A stretch of DNA of 64,000 nucleotides, taken from the NCBI GenBank assembly GCA_029817715.1, contig JARUPY010000607.1, positions 6,076,001 through 6,140,000 on the forward strand. Direction: 5' to 3'. The position numbers and the translations under genes were made by a program. This document shows, one piece after another, positions 1 through 8,887 of the stretch. Each line of letters starts with the position of its first letter. Position 1 is the stretch's first letter. Source of the DNA: Melastoma dodecandrum (lineage: Eukaryota > Streptophyta > Magnoliopsida > Myrtales > Melastomataceae). The notes beneath the pieces were generated by a model. The model saw only the letters and a list, made by a program, of their open reading frames with translations. It was not told the origin of the DNA and ran no database searches.

Positions 1-464
1 AGAACATTAACAAATGCGCGAAAACCTTCATGCTCGACAAGTGAAAAAGGTTGTTCATCGACAATAATCATCCTAGCAAGCATATCTCTGCAACGTTCTT
101 GATCAAACACCAAAGTAGATATAACATTACGACTTGTGCATCCTTCCGATTTGCTGCTAGTAAATATCTTTTGTCGCTTATCCATATTATAAGGAAACTC
201 CCGACAACTATTAATATGCTTCCACATCGTTGAAGTGCCCCAATTAGGATTATACTTGTACGCATTGTTACAGTAAATGCACTTCACATTCTCTGCCTTA
301 TGAGTCTTCTCATTCAGAATTTTCGCAAAATGATCCCAAACGTTAGACTTTATGTTTTGTTTGCCTGTTATCTTAGGAGCAGTAGGAAGATTGGCCGCTG
401 TTGAAGCTAAAGTTCGCTTGACACTAGTTGTTTGAGCCTCATTGTTGTTAGAATCGGGATTCAT
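1..464 (-). CDS. hAT transposase N-terminus with BED zinc finger (partial)
   Basis: The minus-strand frame is open from ATG at 464 to the window edge (154 codons). It starts MNPDSNNNEAQ. A BED-type zinc finger lies at about residues 40-75: the aromatic WDHF, then a CIYCNNAY Cys pair, then WKHINSC supplying the His/Cys ligands. After it comes the FDQERCRDMLARMII stretch and a VEHEGFR motif, both usual in plant RICESLEEPER/DAYSLEEPER-like hAT transposases. A 5'-UTR intron is likely: a donor GGTAAG near 755-765 and an acceptor TTGTTAG just upstream of the ATG (about 485). BED fingers bind DNA, so this should be the terminus-recognition module. No stop interrupts the visible part. It could also be a domesticated hAT gene, but the nearby terminus favours a transposon. 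Confidence 0.72.
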   Translation of the reverse strand, partial: MNPDSNNNEAQTTSVKRTLASTAANLPTAPKITGKQNIKSNVWDHFAKILNEKTHKAENVKCIYCNNAYKYNPNWGTSTMWKHINSCREFPYNMDKRQKIFTSSKSEGCTSRNVISTLVFDQERCRDMLARMIIVDEQPFSLVEHEGFRAFVNV

Positions 465-854
465 CTTCTAATTCGAACAACCTAACAAATCAAACAATAG
501 ATCATTAAACAGATGATCCAGAGCACCAATGCCTCAAATTACATCAAAATCAAAATCCAAACCCCACAGAATCACCCCCTGACCGGCTATGTTCAGAAAA
601 AAAGAACTTTCAAGAAAGTATTCTCATCACCCACGGCTCAATAAACCTAACCCATCCCTAAAATCCTCCAAAAAATCATAACCCAGAAAGAATTGTAAAT
701 GAAAATTGACAAGGCAAGGCGGGGAAGAAGGAAAAAAGCATATTAGGAGCTGACTTACCGTAAGAAACCGTAACCCCTGGAACCGTTTGATGAAGACGTC
801 GTGAAGAGGGGGGAGAGACTGGAAATAGAAAGGTTAGGAACCGGGACAATTGTT

Positions 855-970
855 TGGGGTAGGGTAAAGTTTAATTTAGGTTATTGGGTTGGGTAAAATT
901 TAGGGTAGGTTATTGGGTTGGGTAAAATTTAGGATAGGATATTGGGTTGAGAAATATTTAGGTTAGGTTC
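855..970. repeat. Subterminal tandem repeat of the hAT element, about 4 x 29 bp
   Basis: Four diverged units near 29 bp, each close to GGGTTGGGTAAAATTTAGG, start at about 855, 885, 914 and 943. They lie between the terminus (1147) and the coding exon. Subterminal repeats are often transposase-binding sites in hAT elements; that role is inferred here. Confidence 0.7.
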
Positions 971-1362
971 CAGGTTCTCCGAGTTGGTTCCGGGGGGAGA
1001 ACTTGGAACCGTACTTGGTACCGCCGGTTTTGTAAAATTTAGAACCTAGAACCTACCCGATCCATTCGAGAACCTGTACTGACACCGACCCTATGGTGCC
1101 GGTTCTGATAGGTTCTCGGTTTTACCCGGAACCTATGCTCGCCCCTAATTACAATTGTAATTTCCAATGGGCTAATCAATTTATTTTGTTAAATATTTTT
1201 TTATTAGGAGACGGTTTAAAACTAGATCTGAATTTAGTTTTTAATATTATTTGTACGGATTTAGTGTTTCTAAAAGTTAAAAAATTATTAGTGAAATTGG
1301 AAGTTGGTTAGTTGATTTTGGTCCATTTAGGAGATCTTTATGTTTTAGTGTGACTTATCCTG

Positions 1363-2187
1363 TGTTTGCGCCGAAAAGATCGGATTCGAGCAGACTAAAC
1401 ACGTCGGAAATTATTAGGGACTAAACAGTATTCAAATAATGTGGTCGCCAGGTATTTTAGATACACAATGATAAACGTAATTGCATTAAAAAAACACTTA
1501 CTTCCATTTCTGGAGAACAAAATACAGTAAGACAACTAAGCAGCACTTCGGGGTCTTTTGAATGATTGTCGTGTGTTACAGAGATTGTCTAAAGATTGCC
1601 TATAGATTTTACCCTAAAATTAACACAAAGACAAAAGTGTATGATTTGTTGTTGATGATTGTGTTGTTGACGTTGTGGCATGCCTTCTATTTATAAAGAA
1701 TCTTCAATTACGGTTATTCTTGAACTTCAACTTCCATTTAGCAGTTTCCGCACGTTTTAGTTGTGATCTTCACCTGTAAAATTATCCACAAAATCATATT
1801 CTCTCAGTCATTTGCCTGAATCGAATGGGTTAGATTTTCTCCATCGACGGGAAGAATCCTCCATCGAGACTGGATTGGATTTTCTCCGAGAGAATCCTCC
1901 ATCGAGACTGGATTAGATTTTCTCCAGAGAGAATGCTCCAACTAGAGAGAATCCTCCATCGAGACTTAGATTTTCTCCATCGACAGGGAGATTCATCCAT
2001 CGATTCTCCCCATTGACTGATTAGATTCTCCCAGTATCGACTAAATTAGATTTTCTTTAGTCGATAGTCGTGATTTATCAATGATGGGATTTTTGCATTG
2101 ACCTGGCAAATTGGGTTTTCCTTGAATTGACTTAACTATTATATTCGTCGATTGTGCTCTACTGCCTAAAATTAACTGGTGTAAATA
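1363..2187 (-). repeat. LTR copy 1 of the tandem array
   Basis: It runs from TGTTTGCGCCG to CTGGTGTAAATA (the final CA has mutated). It contains a minus-strand TATA box at about 1688-1698 and a degenerate minisatellite built on ATTTTCTCCATCGAC / GAGAATCCTCCATCGAG at about 1830-2000. The adjacent TTTGCCCCCACAC (2188-2200) is the polypurine tract in minus orientation, which marks this as the 3' LTR of the array. Confidence 0.7.
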
Positions 2188-2371
2188 TTTGCCCCCACAC
2201 AATAATTAATGAAGAGATTTTCATTGAATTAATGGGTCTTCTTTTTCTGGTAAAAAATTTCAATCCATAGGAAAGATTTTCTCATCCTAATCTCGAAAGA
2301 TTTTTCCCTTCCTATCAATCGACTAGAAAGATTATCTTTCCTTGGCAAAGATTCTCACCCAGTTAGAGTCT

Positions 2372-3178
2372 TGTTTCCGACGGAAACCGCAACACGACGC
2401 GATAAAATCATGGCGAACCCATCGGGTTCCAGAACAAAAAGGGAAAGAATGAAAGGGAAGAAGGAAGATTTCCATTGATGAACTCTGAACAGATTACACG
2501 GGGATGTCCTAAAGATTGCCTAGAGATTCTACCCTAAAACAAAGATAAAAGGCAAAAGTGTTTGACTGTGTTTCGACTTGTGTTTTTATTGCTTGGCCTT
2601 GTCCTTTATTTATAGAGAATCTTCGATTGGCGGTTGATTGGCACTTGACAGTTATCTTGAGATCTTTCGACGCACGTGTAAATCCTTCGATCCTATCTTC
2701 AATTTCCGTATGTTCTAATTGTGATTTTCACCTGTAAAATATTATCTATCCATAAAATCAGATTCTCCCAGTCGACTGATTTGTCTGGATCGACTGGGTT
2801 AGATTTTCTCTATTGACTGAGGGAATCCTCCCTCGACGGGGAGAATCTCCATCGAGACTAGATTAGATTTTTTCCTATGGTTGATTGATCGAGTCTCTCC
2901 TAAATTCTCCTAGAGTCAGATTTTCTGTCAGATTTTCTCCTTCAATGGGCAGAATCCTCTATCGACTTATTAGATTCTCTCTATCGACAGGAAAAATCAT
3001 CTATCGATAGAGTCAGATTTTCTCAGTCAATCATCGACTAAATCAGGTTTTGTCAGTCGATGATGAGAGATTTTTTACAAACAAATTAAACTTGCCTTGA
3101 ATCGACTTAACTATTATATTCATCGATTGTTCTCTACTTAAATCACAATCGACGGCCCACAATAATCTGGTGCAAACA
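2372..3178 (-). repeat. LTR copy 2 of the tandem array (second U5 type)
   Basis: It begins TGTTTCCGACGG instead of TGTTTGCGCCG and ends CTGGTGCAAACA. From about 2500 onward it matches copy 1: GATTGCCTAGAGATTCTACC, the TATA box at 2607-2615, and the ATTTTCTCC/CCTCCATCGAG minisatellite. The first ~120 bp instead match copy 3 (4076). A polypurine-like tract follows at 3179-3192. Confidence 0.7.
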
Positions 3179-3539
3179 TTTGCCCCCTCACAACAATTAA
3201 TTATGAGATCTCTGAATTAATCGAATCTTACTTGGTTGGTCAAAAAATTCAATCGATTGATCGTTTTTTCCATCACATGTTTAATATTTTTCCTTTTCAA
3301 TCGACTCTATTTTTTGGTCGATTTTGCCACGTTGATTGGACACGCGACCTTCTGATTTATTGGTAGACATGAGAGATTTTTTTCTACTAGAAAGATTTTT
3401 TTCCCCCAATCAATCATCTGGAAAGATTTGTTCTCCAGTCGAATCAAACGTATCCAGACAACATTTTATTATAAAAATAAGAAATTTATCGGATCTTCGA
3501 ATATCAATCAATTGATTCTCTTTTATTAGAACAACGTTT

Positions 3540-4051
3540 TGGAAAACAATCACAATGATAGATTGAAAACTAATGTAGCTGGTCCAAAACCACTATCTTT
3601 CAAGGAAAGTTTTGTCCTTAGATGAAACATATCGTCATATGTCTTCTCACAATTCGTTTTTTCCGAATAGCGTGACGATTTTGATTAATTGCATTTCTGG
3701 CGTCGCGCATTAGCCAATCACCCTTAACAAACAATTTTTAATGCTACTGGGTTCATGCTTTTTTCCGTTTTCGAATGGCATTATAGACTCACTCGACTGG
3801 ATTTTGAAAGCGTCGCATAATTTTGGATTACTTTCGGTGGTTACTTGTCGGTTTTCCGTATGAACATGCACCGGAGTAAGAATTACCGAACGCGAAGTTT
3901 CTAACTAGCGACATATATTATTTATCTGCTCCATTAATAAGGTTATCCGCGTATCTGACCATCGGAGGGCAATTTTCAAAGCCTCATCTGAATTTTCGTC
4001 GGCCGATCGAACAAATCCTTCATTGAAGGTTACATTCACGTTGTAGTTCAT
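3540..4051 (-). pseudogene. Unrecognised ORF of the LTR array, copy B
   Basis: ATG at 4051 gives MNYNVNVTFNEGFVRS and then DEALKIALRWSDTRI, clearly homologous to copy C at 5565. The frame stops at 3905. A deletion has removed the middle, after which ILTPVHVHTENRQVTTE and NPKLCDAFKIQ are readable in another frame at about 3790-3885. Similarity to copy C continues (IVTLFGKNEL) to about 3640. It lies inside the internal region between LTR copies 2 and 3, next to a primer-binding-site-like sequence. The two copies differ by substitutions that often keep the residue, which suggests past coding constraint. Function unknown. Confidence 0.45.
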
Positions 4052-4075
4052 TTCACGCTCGCCGCACCAAAAACA

Positions 4076-4810
4076 TATTTCCGACGGAAATCGCAACACG
4101 TCGCGATCGAATCGTGGCGATCCAATCGGGTTCAAGAACAAAAAAAGAAAGACGAAAAGGGAGGAACGAAGATTTCCATTGATGAACGCTGAACAGATTA
4201 CACGGGAATGTCATAAAGATTGCCTAGAAATTCTACCCTAAACTAAGATAAAAGACAAAAGTGTCTTGAATGTGTGTCGATTGCCTGGTCTTGTCATCTA
4301 TTTATAGAGAATCTTTAATTGGCGGTTGATTGCCTGGTTGGCACTTGACAGTTATCTTCAGATCTTCCACGTGCGTAAATCCTTCAATTCTATCTTCAGT
4401 TTCAATTGTAATCTTCACCTGTAAAATCTTATCTACAAGGTTATCGATAAAATCATATTCTCCCAGTTAATTGACTGTTTGGATCGACTCGGTTAGATTT
4501 TCTCCATCGATGGGGAGAATCTCCATCGAGACTAGATTAGATGTTTCCATGTGGTGATTGATCGACTAGGTCAGATTTTCTCCTTCGATGGGGAGAATTC
4601 ACTATCCACTGATTAGATTCTCTCCATCGACGGGGAAAATCATCTATCGATAGAGTTAGATTTTCTCAGTCAATCAACTAAATGAGGTTTCGTCGATGAG
4701 AGATTTTTAAAAGACAAATTAGACTTGTCTTGATCGACTTAACTATTATATTCGTCAATTGTGTTCTATTCAAATCACAATCGACGGCCCAAAATAATCT
4801 GGTGCAAACA
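4076..4810 (-). repeat. LTR copy 3 of the tandem array (second U5 type)
   Basis: It begins TATTTCCGACGG (TG changed to TA) and ends CTGGTGCAAACA. TATA is at 4299-4307 on the minus strand. It shares its left ~120 bp with copy 2 and its remainder with all copies. A primer-binding-site-like sequence lies immediately left (4056-4075). Confidence 0.7.
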
Positions 4811-4904
4811 AGTTTCCAATTAATCGACACTTATTCATCCACTGCTTCAGACAATATTATTATTGAATTAATCGACTTAAGAAAACTAGTCGATTGTCTT
4901 TTAT

Positions 4905-5565
4905 TACAACAATAATTTAAAAGGGAAACTATTGAGAAACTAACTTTGGCGATCCAAAACCATTATCTTTCAATAAAAGTTTCGTCCCTAGTCGATGAAT
5001 CAGATTGTCATACAAATTTTCACAATTCGTTTTTTTCGAATAGCGCTACGATTTCGATTAATTGAATTTTCTGAGTGTCGTACATTTTTGGATCACCCTT
5101 ACCAACCATTTTTTGAGTTTTACCGGGAAAATGCATTTTCCCCTTTCGAATGGCATGAATAGATTCATTCAACTGGATTTTGAAAGCATCACATAATTTT
5201 GTATCACTTTATGTTGACCGGATCTTTGAAGCATCACGTATTGCTTGATCCTTGAAGGCTATTTGCTGGGTTTCAATAAGAACTTGTAGAGAGTTACATA
5301 TTTATGGATCACGCTCAGCAGTTACTTGTCGAGTTTCCATGTGAACATGCTTCGGAGTAAGAATCGCTACACCCAAAGTCATCAAACGGAAAATTTCAAA
5401 TTTTCGATACATATTTTCTTGTCGCTCCGTTATACTACGGAGGGCATTCCTTATAGGTATTCGGACATCTGACTTTCGGAGGGCAATTTTCAAAGCTTCA
5501 TCTGAATGTTCATCTAGCGATCGAACAAACCCTTCGTCATAGAAGGGATCATCGTCCCACTCCAC
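4905..5565 (-). pseudogene. Unrecognised ORF of the LTR array, copy C (repeat-containing protein)
   Basis: ATG at 5565 opens an 87-codon ORF ending at 5302. It sits 75 bp inside the primer-binding site, where gag would start. The N-terminus reads MEWDDDPFYDEGFVRS, then DEALKIALRKSDVRI, and later GVAILTPKHVHMETRQVT. Past the stop, the same frame and its neighbours continue recognisable protein to about 4905, with a short unit repeated: DTKLCDAFKIQLNES, then DPKMYDTQKIQLIEI, and weaker forms before (DPxICNSLQVLIET, DQAIRDASKI). Copy B shares both blocks at the amino-acid level, so this was once a protein of roughly 200 residues. It has no zinc knuckle, protease or polymerase motif. I do not recognise the family; a diverged gag or a captured host fragment are the main options. 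Confidence 0.5.
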
Positions 5566-5616
5566 GCACTAATATTGTGTTGACATTTCGCATATTCGCA
5601 GAAAACTCGTTTCTGA

Positions 5617-5640
5617 CTCTCACTATGGTTGCCAAAAACG
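5617..5640 (-). other. Primer-binding-site-like sequence next to LTR copy 4
   Basis: Read on the minus strand the LTR end GGCGCAAACA is followed by CGTTTTTGGCAACCATAGTG. This closely resembles the sequence after the 5' LTR of the Tat-like element at 42310 (TTTTTGGCGACCACAGTGGG). The matching position and sequence support LTR polarity and a Tat-like affinity. The priming tRNA was not identified. Confidence 0.55.
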
Positions 5641-6190
5641 TGTTTGCGCCGAAAAGATCGGATTCGGGCCGACTAAACACGTCGGGAATTGTTAGGGACT
5701 AAACAGTGCTTAAAGAATGTGGTCGTCAAGTATTTTAGAAATACAATGATAAACAGAACAGAGAAAAGTTTGCATTAACAAAAACACTTACTTCCGTTTC
5801 TAGAGACCAAAATAAAGTAAGACAACCAAGCAGCTATTCGGAGTCCTTGAATGATTGTCGTTTGTTAAAGAGATTGCCTAAACATTGCCTAGAGATTCTT
5901 CCCTAAAACTAAAATAAAGAAAAAAGTGTCTAATTGGTTGTTGATGATTATGTTGTTGACGTTGTAGTCTGTATTTTATTTATAGAGAATCTTCAATGAC
6001 GTTATTCTTGATCTATTCTTGATCTTCAACTTCCATTTGACAGTTATCTTCAATTTTCGCACGTTTTAATTGTCGTCTTCACATGTAAAATCTTATCTAC
6101 AAGATTATCCACAAAGTCAGATTCTCTCTGTCGACTAATTTGTCTAAATCAACTGAGTTAGATTTTCTCCATCGACGGGGAGAATTCTCC
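5641..6190 (-). repeat. LTR copy 4 of the tandem array (truncated on its right)
   Basis: It starts TGTTTGCGCCGAAAAG like copy 1 and follows copy 1 through the TATA box (5977-5985) to the first CTCCATCGACGGGGAGAA motif. Similarity stops near 6190, so the U3 end is missing. It is the most upstream LTR in minus polarity and directly adjoins the primer-binding-site-like sequence and ORF on its left. Confidence 0.68.
5977..5985 (-). promoter_or_regulatory. Minus-strand TATA box in LTR copy 4 (also in copies 1-3)
   Basis: CTATAAATA on the minus strand, about 410 bp upstream of the ORF start at 5565. Equivalent boxes occur at 1688-1698, 2607-2615 and 4299-4307, each followed by the same leader. This is the expected U3/R promoter of the element. 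Confidence 0.55.
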
Positions 6191-6589
6191 ATACCATATC
6201 CACTTTCCTCACCATAATCTCTGCCTTCACCACCATCTTCTTGCCTTCCCATCCTAAGTCATACAGCCACTCCCTCTTCCTATCCCATCCCATCTAAAAA
6301 ATTAATCATACTACCACCATCTTCTTGCCTTCTCATCTAAAAAATTAGTACACAGTAACTAAAATCTTATAATTTTAGCATATTTGTACTAAAAAGAATT
6401 TAGTGCACCGTATTTAGCCGCTTCCATTTAATATTGAAATTTTCGCCTATTTAAAACAAGCAATGAAATCAAACCCCAGAAACTTCTACCGAAAAGACAA
6501 TATGGCCCCCACTTATATCACCCCTCATAATTAAACTTAGGTGCCCTATCTTCATCGTCTTTTCCTTTTCCCACAAAGCCAAAAACCAC
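6191..6589. other. No gene seen
   Basis: AT-rich sequence with an imperfect repeat of ACCACCATCTTCTTGCCTTC at about 6229 and 6315. No coding signal was recognised. Confidence 0.5.
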
Positions 6590-7044
6590 CCTATTTGCGC
6601 CGGAAAGAACGGGTTCGGGCTGACTAAATACATCGAGAATTGTTAGGGACTAAAATATTGTTTAAAGGATGTGGTCACCAAGTATTTTAGAAATACAGTG
6701 ATATGAAGAATAGAGAAAAGATTGCATTAACAAGAATACTTACTTCCATCTGGGAGAATCCTTCATTGAGACTGGATTGGATTTTTGGAGAGAATCCTCC
6801 ATCGCGACTGGATTAGATTTTCTCTATGGGGAGAATCGTCCATCGATTCTCTGATTAGATTTTCCCAGTCGATCGACTTAATTAGATCTTCTTTAGTCGA
6901 TAGTCGAGATTTTACCAGTCAATAATGGGATTTTTACAATCGATTAATTTGAAAAATTAGATTTCCCTTGAATTGACTAAACTATTATATTTGGTGATTG
7001 TACTCTTATCAAATCACAAGGCCCAAAATTATCTGGTGTGAACA
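6590..7044 (-). repeat. Separate, internally deleted LTR of the same family
   Basis: TATTTGCGCCGG at 6590 through CTGGTGTGAACA at 7044 matches the array LTRs at both ends. The middle, including the TATA region, is deleted at about 6745. No target duplication was found, so it is either a decayed solo LTR or a broken piece of the array. Confidence 0.6.
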
Positions 7045-7548
7045 ACTTGAACACAAAATTAAATGGGTCACCGGGTATCTATGTCCCTTATTAGATCACC
7101 AGAGTTCAATCCATAAAATTATTTTGAATTGGTAAAAAAAAATGAAAAAAAAAAGTAATGAGAAAACGAATTGTAACCGTCGTACTATAATGAATGAGGA
7201 ATGATGCCTTCCTTGGGATCACAGAAAACCTTATTTTCTATTATTATTTACCAAACATTGAATATCCACCAGAAATCTCAAATATAATTAGTTATAATCT
7301 AATTACCAATTAAATTTTCAAAGATATCAAGAATAATCTACAACAACAACTTCTTCTAAAAATCTAACGACCAATTGCTATGGCTCGACATTTGGTCCCT
7401 CTGAAATGGATTTTGTGTTCGTATTTCACGATTCGATAGTTCTTCGTTATTTTCTAAAAAGCTATTACGAGGACTTTGGTTTGCAAAATAAGAGGGAGGA
7501 ATCAAATGAAATTACTGCTTCATTCTCTTCACTAAGGAATGAACATTT
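7045..7548. other. No gene seen
   Basis: AT-rich DNA between the lone LTR and the Copia insertion site. No domain, repeat or RNA gene was recognised. Confidence 0.5.
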
Positions 7549-7553
7549 CTTCT

Positions 7554-7765
7554 TGAAAACATAACACTCTTCATTACCATTAAATTGGGATACATTCTCA
7601 TGACGAACCCTCGAGCCCACCACTGTCGGTAGTGGGTCATTTATCACTAGTGGACATTTAAATTCTTATTGTTGTTTCGCCTATAAATGTGGCCGATCGT
7701 AAAACTTTTGGTCAAGTTCTGTAAAATATCGTAGACTTCCTCCTTTAATTCTTTGTCATCTTTCA
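7554..7765 (+). repeat. 5' LTR of Copia-1 (212 bp)
   Basis: It starts TGAAAACATAACACTCTT and ends CATCTTTCA. It shares GGTAGTGGGTCATTTATCAC and TAAAATATCGTAGACTTCCT with the 3' LTR, and carries about 35 bp (after CTTCATT) absent there. A TATA-like CTATAAATGTGG lies at about 7680-7692. Confidence 0.9.
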
Positions 7766-7777
7766 TGGTATCAGAGC
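7766..7777 (+). other. Primer-binding site of Copia-1 (initiator tRNA-Met type)
   Basis: TGGTATCAGAGC directly abuts the LTR end. It is complementary to the 3' end of plant initiator tRNA-Met, the usual copia primer. Confidence 0.92.
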
Positions 7778-7860
7778 AAATTTCGCTGCACGCCTCGACT
7801 TCAACACGTTCACAATCGTCACTGATGTCGACGCGCTTCCAACCGGCTTACCTTCAGCCG

Positions 7861-7935
7861 CCTCGTCGCTGCCGGTCTCGACAACAACCTCTCCACCGCC
7901 TCGTCGCTGCCGGTCTCGACAACAACCTCTCCATT
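7861..7935 (+). repeat. 38-bp tandem duplication in the Copia-1 leader/gag
   Basis: CCTCGTCGCTGCCGGTCTCG starts at 7861 and again at 7899, followed each time by ACAACAACCTCTCCA. It is a simple two-copy duplication close to the gag start. Confidence 0.85.
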
Positions 7936-7939
7936 CCCT

Positions 7940-8800
7940 CCCTTCGTTGACTTGCCCTCCTTTGTGCTGTTGCCTTCGATCACCAACATCGTCTCTATTA
8001 AGCTCTCTCACGACAACTACCCCCTTTGGTTGTCTTTAACCTCGTCCTAACTCTTCACTTACGATCTTATGTCTTATGTTGATGGCACCATCCGTCAACC
8101 ATCAACTGAGCTTACCTTGTCGAATGGAATGTTTGTCCCTAATCTAGAGCTATAGTCTTGGCACAAAGCAAACCATGCCATTCGAGCAAACCTTCTTGCC
8201 ACAATGACGACGAAGATGATGCTCGAGGTATATGACATCCTCCCAACGTATGAGATATGGTCAACTCTCCACTATCGCTTTCCAGAGGCAACCTTGGCCC
8301 GCAAATTGGAGCTTCGTGACCATCTTTTGTCTTTTCGCCTAACGGAGCAGGCCATGGCAACCTATCTCAGTGACGTCAAGAATGTCGCTGACTAACTTGC
8401 AGCCATCGGAAAACTGATTCCCACAGTAGAACTCATTGTTTACACTCTTCCTGGATTGCCTCAAACTTTTGAAAGTCTTGTGGCAACACCATCGTACTCG
8501 TTCGTTGATCAGACCTTTGATCAAATCCGAGCGCATACCCTCAATTATGAGCAGCGATTGCAGCAATCACAACTGAACTCCAACATCTCAAGTGCACTTT
8601 ATACACCGTCCTCTTCCTCACGCCGTCGAGATCACGACTCCCCACAATATGCAAAACGCTTCAACCGATGTCGGTCGTTCACTCATCGCTCTAGAGGTGT
8701 TGCCTCTCCCAGCCCATTTTCCGCTCAATTGGAAGCATCCTCCCCTGTTGTTTCCTCGGCTCGTGATTCGGTTACTCTGGGACGTGTCGTTTCATGTTAA
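7940..8800 (+). pseudogene. Copia-1 gag (broken)
   Basis: Gag would form the particle and bind the element RNA. Readable pieces are VSIKLSHDNYPLW at about 7990-8030 (the copia-type gag start), YVDGTIRQP, and an open stretch 8204-8392 with EVYDILPTYEIWSTL and RKLELRDHLLSFRL typical of the UBN2/gag-polypeptide family. This stretch stops at 8393, after which the same protein resumes (LIVYTLPGLPQTFESL, then DQIRAHTLNYEQRLQQ at about 8510-8570). A Ser/Arg-rich tail follows, without a clear CCHC knuckle. Several stops and a frameshift break it. Confidence 0.8.
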
Positions 8801-8887
8801 AGTTGTGGAAAACGGGGTGACATCGCATTCTCATGTTCTCTTTGATTCAATCGCACCGTTGTTGACATTCTAGAAGCTCTCGCCGCT

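Larger units (their letters stand above)
1..1147 (-). mobile_element. hAT-type DNA transposon, 5' terminal part (continues off the left edge)
   Basis: The right edge, read on the minus strand, begins with TAGGGGCGAGCATAGG, a terminus typical of plant hAT elements. A subterminal region rich in GGTTC/GAACC repeats follows, then a leader and a BED zinc-finger coding exon. The orientation is therefore leftward and the other terminus lies outside the window. The 8 bp after the terminus (about 1148-1155) would be one half of the target duplication, but the other half is not visible. The family call rests on BED finger plus terminus; the catalytic domain is off-window. Confidence 0.7.
1363..6190 (-). 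mobile_element. Tandem array of a short, apparently non-autonomous LTR retroelement (LTR-int-LTR-int-LTR-int-LTR)
   Basis: Four related LTRs (1363-2187, 2372-3178, 4076-4810, 5641 to about 6190) alternate with three internal regions (2188-2371, 3179-4075, 4811-5640). LTR ends are TG...CA with short inverted termini, TGTTTGCGCC / GGTGCAAACA. Minus-strand polarity is shown by TATA boxes (CTATAAATA) in every LTR, by primer-binding-site-like sequences just left of the LTRs at 4076 and 5641, and by a purine tract (read on minus: GTGTGGGGGCAAA) beside the LTRs at 2187 and 3178. No reverse transcriptase or integrase can be recognised; the only coding potential is a short ORF present in two internal regions. 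The layout resembles a LARD/TRIM-type element amplified by unequal recombination between LTRs. Confidence 0.68.

Noticed and set aside
7763..8011. 82-codon Arg-rich minus-strand ORF
   Set aside because: Antisense shadow of the Copia-1 leader and gag, including its 38-bp tandem duplication.
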